Source of the DNA: Zymomonas sp.
Lineage (GTDB): Bacteria; Pseudomonadota; Alphaproteobacteria; Sphingomonadales; Sphingomonadaceae
Length of the DNA: 25,219 bases
NCBI GenBank assembly: GCA_027489105.1
Contig: JAIYAJ010000317.1
Coordinates: 1-25,219 of the forward strand
Direction: 5' to 3'
The notes below the pieces were generated by a model. That model worked only from the letters and a program-made list of their open reading frames with translations, was not told where the DNA came from and searched no databases. This document shows, piece after piece, positions 22,382 to 25,219 of the stretch. The position numbers and the translations under genes were made by a program. Position 1 is the stretch's first letter; every line of letters begins with the position of its first letter.

Positions 22382-23653
22382 TCAATCCTTGCGGGTGAAA
22401 CGCGCGACGAAGAAGCCATCGGCGCCGCCGCTGTCGGCCAGGGTGCCGGGCCTTACCCGCACCCGTCCGACCTTGTCCGGGACCACGCCGCTCGGCAGCT
22501 CTTCCGGCTGCACGGGATCGAGGCGCCAGTCGGCGTGGGCAGCGAGGAAGCCCTTGGCGATCTGCTCCCCCTCGTCGGCTTCGAGCGAGCAGACCGCATA
22601 GATCAGCCGCCCTCCGGGTGCGACCAGCGAAGCGGCGTGCGCGATCAGTCGCTGCTGCTGCTCGGCGGCGTCGGCGATGATCCGTACCGTTGCGCGGTGA
22701 AGGACGTCGGGGTGGCGCCGGAATATTCCGGTGGCCGAGCAGGGAGCGTCGAGCAACACCAGGTCGAACCGACGCTCCGGCGCGAACTCGGCCGCATCGG
22801 CGACCTGAATGTCGGCGCCGAGGCGGGTCCGCTCGAGATTTTCGCGAAGCCGCGCCAGCCGTGTGTCCGACTGGTCCACCGCCGTCACCTGCCAGCCGGC
22901 TGGGGCGAGTTGCATCGTCTTGCCGCCGGGGGCAGCACAGAGATCGAGCGCCGTGCGGTCGTCGCCTGCCCCCGCCAGCCGTGCAGGCTGGCTCGCGGCG
23001 ATGTCCTGGACCCACCAGCTGCCCTCGTCATAGCCGGGCAGATCGACGATCCGCTGGCCCGCCGCGATGCGCACATGGCCGGGCTGGAGGCTTACGCCCT
23101 CCAGCCGCTCTGCCCAGACCGCGCTATCCTCGCCGGGTTTGAGGCTCAGGTCGACCGGCGGCGGCGCGGCAAGCGACTGCCGCGCGGTTTCGACCGCCTC
23201 CGTGCCCCAGCTCTTCTGCCAGCGATCGGCCACGGCGGCGGGCAGATGCGGGGGATCGGGAAGCGCGGCGTTTTCGCGCATCGTGCGGCTGAAAACGGCA
23301 TGGATCAGCTTGCGGGGGCCGCCGTCGGCGAGCGGAAGAATGGTGGTGATCGCCGCATGGGCGGGCGTCTTCAGGACCAGCGCCTGCACCAGCGCCATCC
23401 TGAGCAGCATGCGCGCCTTGGAGTCGGGTGGCAGTGGCCGTTCGGTCGAGACGTCGATCAGGCGGTCGAGATCGTCGAGGCGGCGGAGCGTCTCGGCGGC
23501 GATGGCATGGGCGAAGGCGCGGTCGTCGCCCCGGTCGAGTTCGGCGCACGCGCCGTCCATCGCTGCTTCCAGCGGGGCGCCCCGGCGCAGGACCGCGTCG
23601 AGGAGCTTGAGCGCGGCAAGGCGCGTGGGAGTGCCGGGGGGAGAGTCTTTCAC
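22382..23653 (-). CDS. rsmB: 16S rRNA (cytosine-967-C5)-methyltransferase
   Basis: RsmB methylates C967 of 16S rRNA using S-adenosylmethionine. The 423-residue protein has an N-terminal NusB-like domain (residues 10-135: RLAALKLLDAVLRRGAPLEAAM, RAFAHAIAAETLRRLDDLD, ARMLLRMALVQAL) and a C-terminal Rossmann methyltransferase domain. The motifs are the SAM-binding DLCAAPGGKT, then DAPCSATG with one active-site Cys, and VCSLEADEGE with the catalytic Cys, as in RNA m5C methyltransferases. The start is GTG 23653, with TAAGG about 10 nt upstream; no ATG is near. It is followed by the EmrB-like promoter, and 124 nt separate it from htpX upstream. Confidence 0.95.
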   Translation of the reverse strand: MKDSPPGTPTRLAALKLLDAVLRRGAPLEAAMDGACAELDRGDDRAFAHAIAAETLRRLDDLDRLIDVSTERPLPPDSKARMLLRMALVQALVLKTPAHAAITTILPLADGGPRKLIHAVFSRTMRENAALPDPPHLPAAVADRWQKSWGTEAVETARQSLAAPPPVDLSLKPGEDSAVWAERLEGVSLQPGHVRIAAGQRIVDLPGYDEGSWWVQDIAASQPARLAGAGDDRTALDLCAAPGGKTMQLAPAGWQVTAVDQSDTRLARLRENLERTRLGADIQVADAAEFAPERRFDLVLLDAPCSATGIFRRHPDVLHRATVRIIADAAEQQQRLIAHAASLVAPGGRLIYAVCSLEADEGEQIAKGFLAAHADWRLDPVQPEELPSGVVPDKVGRVRVRPGTLADSGGADGFFVARFTRKD

Positions 23654-23776
23654 CGGCCAGCCCTTAGAGCGTGTGAAATCATCTGACGATTAAGAAAATG
23701 CGAGGACCGTTCTCGTCGTTCGATCGCGGGGGGAAAGTCGTCGTCGACGTTGTCCAACGCCCCTGCTCAGGGCGCC

Positions 23777-24739
23777 TCAACGGCGGCGGTTGGGATCGAG
23801 CGCGCTGCCGCGGGGGCGGGTCTTGGGCACCGAGGAGATGGCCCCGGCCCGGCGCTGCGGGACCGTGCGGGCAACGGCGCGCGCGGGCGCGGGGACGCTG
23901 CCCATCTCGCGGGCAATGTCATGCAGGTGCGCGATCCGGTTCTCGGTCGCCGGATGGGTCGAGAAAAGGCTGTCGCCGCCACGGCGAAGGCCGGGCACGA
24001 TGTAAAGCGCGGAAGCGGCAGGATTGCGCTCCGCCACCGGGTTCGGGATGTGTGCCGCGCCATTGGCGAGCTTCGCCAGCGCCGAGGCAAGGGCATGCGG
24101 CTTGCCCGAAATCTCCGCCCCGCCCCGGTCCGCGCCATATTCGCGGGCGCGGCTGATCGCCATCTGGACGATCATCGCGGCGAAGGGAGCCACGAACACC
24201 GCCAGGATCGTCGCCAGAACCTGCCCGCCATCGCGATCGCGGCCGCCGCCGAAGAACATGCCGAAATTGGCCAGCATCGAAATCGCGCCTGCAATCGTCG
24301 CTGTCATCGTCATGATCAGAGTGTCGCGGTTGCGGACATGGGCAAGCTCATGTGCCATCACGCCCTCGATCTCGTCGCGGTCGAGGATCGCAAGCAGGCC
24401 GGTGGTCGCGGCGACGGCGGCGTGTTGCGGATCGCGACCGGTAGCGAAAGCGTTGGGATGCTCGCTGTCGATCACATAGACTTTCGGCATCGGCATGTTC
24501 GCGCGCCGGGCAAGGCCGTGGACGAGACCGACCAGTTCGGGGCAGTTGCCGGCGTCGACCTCGCGCGCGCCGTGCATCTTCAGGACGATTTTGTCGGCGT
24601 TCCAATAGGTGAACAGGTTCATCGCGCCGGCCACAGCCAGCGCGATCAATGCGCCGCCCGAGCCACCGATCGTGAAGCCCAGCGCCATGAACAGCGCAGT
24701 CAGCGCCGCCAGCAGCATCGTGGTACGTACCAAGTTCAT
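23777..24739 (-). CDS. htpX: Heat-shock membrane zinc protease HtpX
   Basis: HtpX is an inner-membrane M48 metalloprotease that degrades damaged membrane proteins. The 320-residue protein has two N-terminal membrane helices (about residues 5-45), the [10 protein letters not shown] segment, the zinc motif His130-Glu131-Leu-Ala-His134, two further membrane stretches (about residues 141-195) and the third ligand region SRAREYGAD with Glu200. The last 35 residues are Arg/Pro-rich and not conserved. AGGAG lies 11 nt before ATG 24739; a three-codon frame (ATG ACA AGA TGA) overlaps this start. A RpoH-like promoter lies upstream, fitting heat-shock control. It is divergent from the DUF1674 gene. Confidence 0.96.
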   Translation of the reverse strand: MNLVRTTMLLAALTALFMALGFTIGGSGGALIALAVAGAMNLFTYWNADKIVLKMHGAREVDAGNCPELVGLVHGLARRANMPMPKVYVIDSEHPNAFATGRDPQHAAVAATTGLLAILDRDEIEGVMAHELAHVRNRDTLIMTMTATIAGAISMLANFGMFFGGGRDRDGGQVLATILAVFVAPFAAMIVQMAISRAREYGADRGGAEISGKPHALASALAKLANGAAHIPNPVAERNPAASALYIVPGLRRGGDSLFSTHPATENRIAHLHDIAREMGSVPAPARAVARTVPQRRAGAISSVPKTRPRGSALDPNRRR

Positions 24740-24764
24740 CTTGTCATCGCTCCTCGAGACGACA

Positions 24765-24793
24765 ATGTGGGGGGCATGTCCTGCCCGTTCAAT
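24765..24793 (-). promoter_or_regulatory. Putative RpoH (sigma-32) promoter of htpX
   Basis: On the minus strand ATTGAA (24793-24788) is followed, after 15 nt, by CCCCACAT (24772-24765). This resembles the heat-shock consensus CTTGAA-N12-16-CCCCATnT with one mismatch in each box. It lies 26-54 nt before the htpX start codon. htpX is a heat-shock gene in E. coli, which agrees. The assignment is by eye. Confidence 0.45.
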
Positions 24794-24854
24794 CGCCCGC
24801 CCATTCTATCCGAGGTCGATCGATCCGGCGTCAATGTCAGCAGAGGATGAATCC

Positions 24855-25025
24855 ATGGCCGGAAAGCGCCCACCGCACGTGAAGGCCCCCGCGCATCTGT
24901 CGCCGAGCCCGCCCGTACCGCAGCCCGAAGAGGTGCGCCCCACTGCCGAATCGGGCGGACGCGACGGACCCGACCCCACCCGCTATGGCGACTGGGAGCT
25001 CAAGGGTATTGCGGTCGATTTCTGA
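24855..25025 (+). CDS. DUF1674 protein, SDHAF4-like
   Basis: This 56-residue protein ends in the DUF1674 signature GGRDGPDPTRYGDWELKGIAVDF-type sequence (Gly-Gly-Arg-Asp to the final Asp-Phe), preceded by a Pro-rich variable stretch. The family includes the mitochondrial succinate dehydrogenase assembly factor 4 (Sdh8), which binds flavinated SdhA; a similar role in bacteria is inferred. GAGGA eight bases before ATG 24855 favours this start over the in-frame ATG at 24834. It is divergent from htpX, with 115 nt between the two starts. Confidence 0.92.
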   Translation: MAGKRPPHVKAPAHLSPSPPVPQPEEVRPTAESGGRDGPDPTRYGDWELKGIAVDF

Positions 25026-25028
25026 CGG

Positions 25029-25219
25029 TCAGCGGCTGCCGGCAGCAGCTGGCATAGCGGTGACGGAAGCCGGAGCGCTCGGCTGCACCGGAGCCGGCTT
25101 GGTTCCGGGCACCGCGGGTTCGAGCAGGGCAAAGCTTTCGATCCGGTCGAGCGCTGCCCTGGCCTGAACATAGCGCCGTGCCTCGCCGATCCAGCCGGCG
25201 GCGGCGGCACGGGCCGGAA
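25029..25219 (-). CDS. C-terminal end of an unidentified protein (5' part outside window)
   Basis: The last 62 codons of a minus-strand gene enter from the right edge. The visible part has a helical segment (GWIGEARRYVQARAALDRIESFALLEP) followed by a Pro/Ala-rich tail (KPAPVQPSAPASVTAMP) and TGA. The helix resembles the C-terminus of alphaproteobacterial mitofilin-like (COG4223-type) inner-membrane proteins encoded near hem genes, but this is a weak impression. It converges with the DUF1674 gene, with 3 nt between the stop codons. Confidence 0.6.
   Translation of the reverse strand, partial: PARAAAAGWIGEARRYVQARAALDRIESFALLEPAVPGTKPAPVQPSAPASVTAMPAAAGSR

Noticed and set aside
23755..23780. 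Hairpin near the htpX stop codon as a terminator
   Set aside because: The CGCCC/GGGCG stem is short, largely overlaps the stop region, and is not followed by a T-run on the minus strand.
24736..24751. Three-codon frame ATG ACA AGA TGA overlapping the htpX start as a regulatory upstream ORF
   Set aside because: It is too short to judge and may be chance; it is mentioned only in the htpX entry.

Overview
The window is high-GC DNA with the gene content of an alphaproteobacterium, most likely a sphingomonad (Sphingomonas, Sphingobium, Rhizorhabdus or a relative). The reasons are a large TonB-dependent receptor beside Rieske-oxygenase catabolic genes, a SigK/RskA-type sigma and anti-sigma pair, an alphaproteobacterial EcfG general-stress promoter, an SDHAF4-like DUF1674 gene beside htpX, and an rsmB / rpe / heparinase neighbourhood. 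Nearly all genes lie on the minus strand. Only an LplT-like MFS gene, dinB with a DsbA-like gene, and the DUF1674 gene are on plus. I see no rRNA, tRNA, CRISPR array, insertion sequence or phage gene.

Positions 1-5820 hold a catabolic block, read right to left: a TetR regulator, a perfect operator-like dyad (5103-5122), a TonB-dependent receptor, an intrinsic terminator or attenuator (2448-2490), a SnoaL/NTF2-fold protein, a short-chain dehydrogenase, and a Rieske oxygenase alpha subunit that runs off the left edge. The likely scheme is uptake of a hydrophobic or aromatic compound by the receptor, followed by oxygenation and dehydrogenation. The substrate cannot be read from sequence.

Positions 5870-8360 are one tightly packed minus-strand run: pgsA, moaD, moaE, an ECF sigma factor and its RskA-like anti-sigma factor, with stop/start overlaps of 4, 1 and 8 nt. 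Positions 8564-12446 hold an LplT/Aas-like MFS protein, a possible small membrane ORF, a histone-H1-like membrane-anchored stress protein under a textbook EcfG promoter, DNA polymerase IV, and a FrnE-type DsbA-family protein.

Positions 12456-23653 carry the housekeeping genes rsmB, rpe, a heparinase II/III-family gene and a GcvR-like ACT-domain gene. Between rsmB and rpe lie an EmrB/QacA-type drug exporter with a duplicated operator and a four-gene module: an OxyR-like LysR regulator, an ABC exporter half-transporter, an HlyD adaptor and a TolC-like outer-membrane factor. This module is the most unusual part of the window. The ABC protein keeps the full exporter length and fold pattern but has lost the key residues of Walker A, Q-loop, signature, Walker B, D-loop and H-loop. 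The OxyR-like regulator has no cysteine at all. An almost complete OxyR-type operator (CTAT-N7-ATAG-N7-CTAT) sits in front of the ABC gene.

Positions 23777-25219 hold htpX, which has a heat-shock-like promoter, the divergent DUF1674 gene, and the C-terminal end of an unidentified gene.
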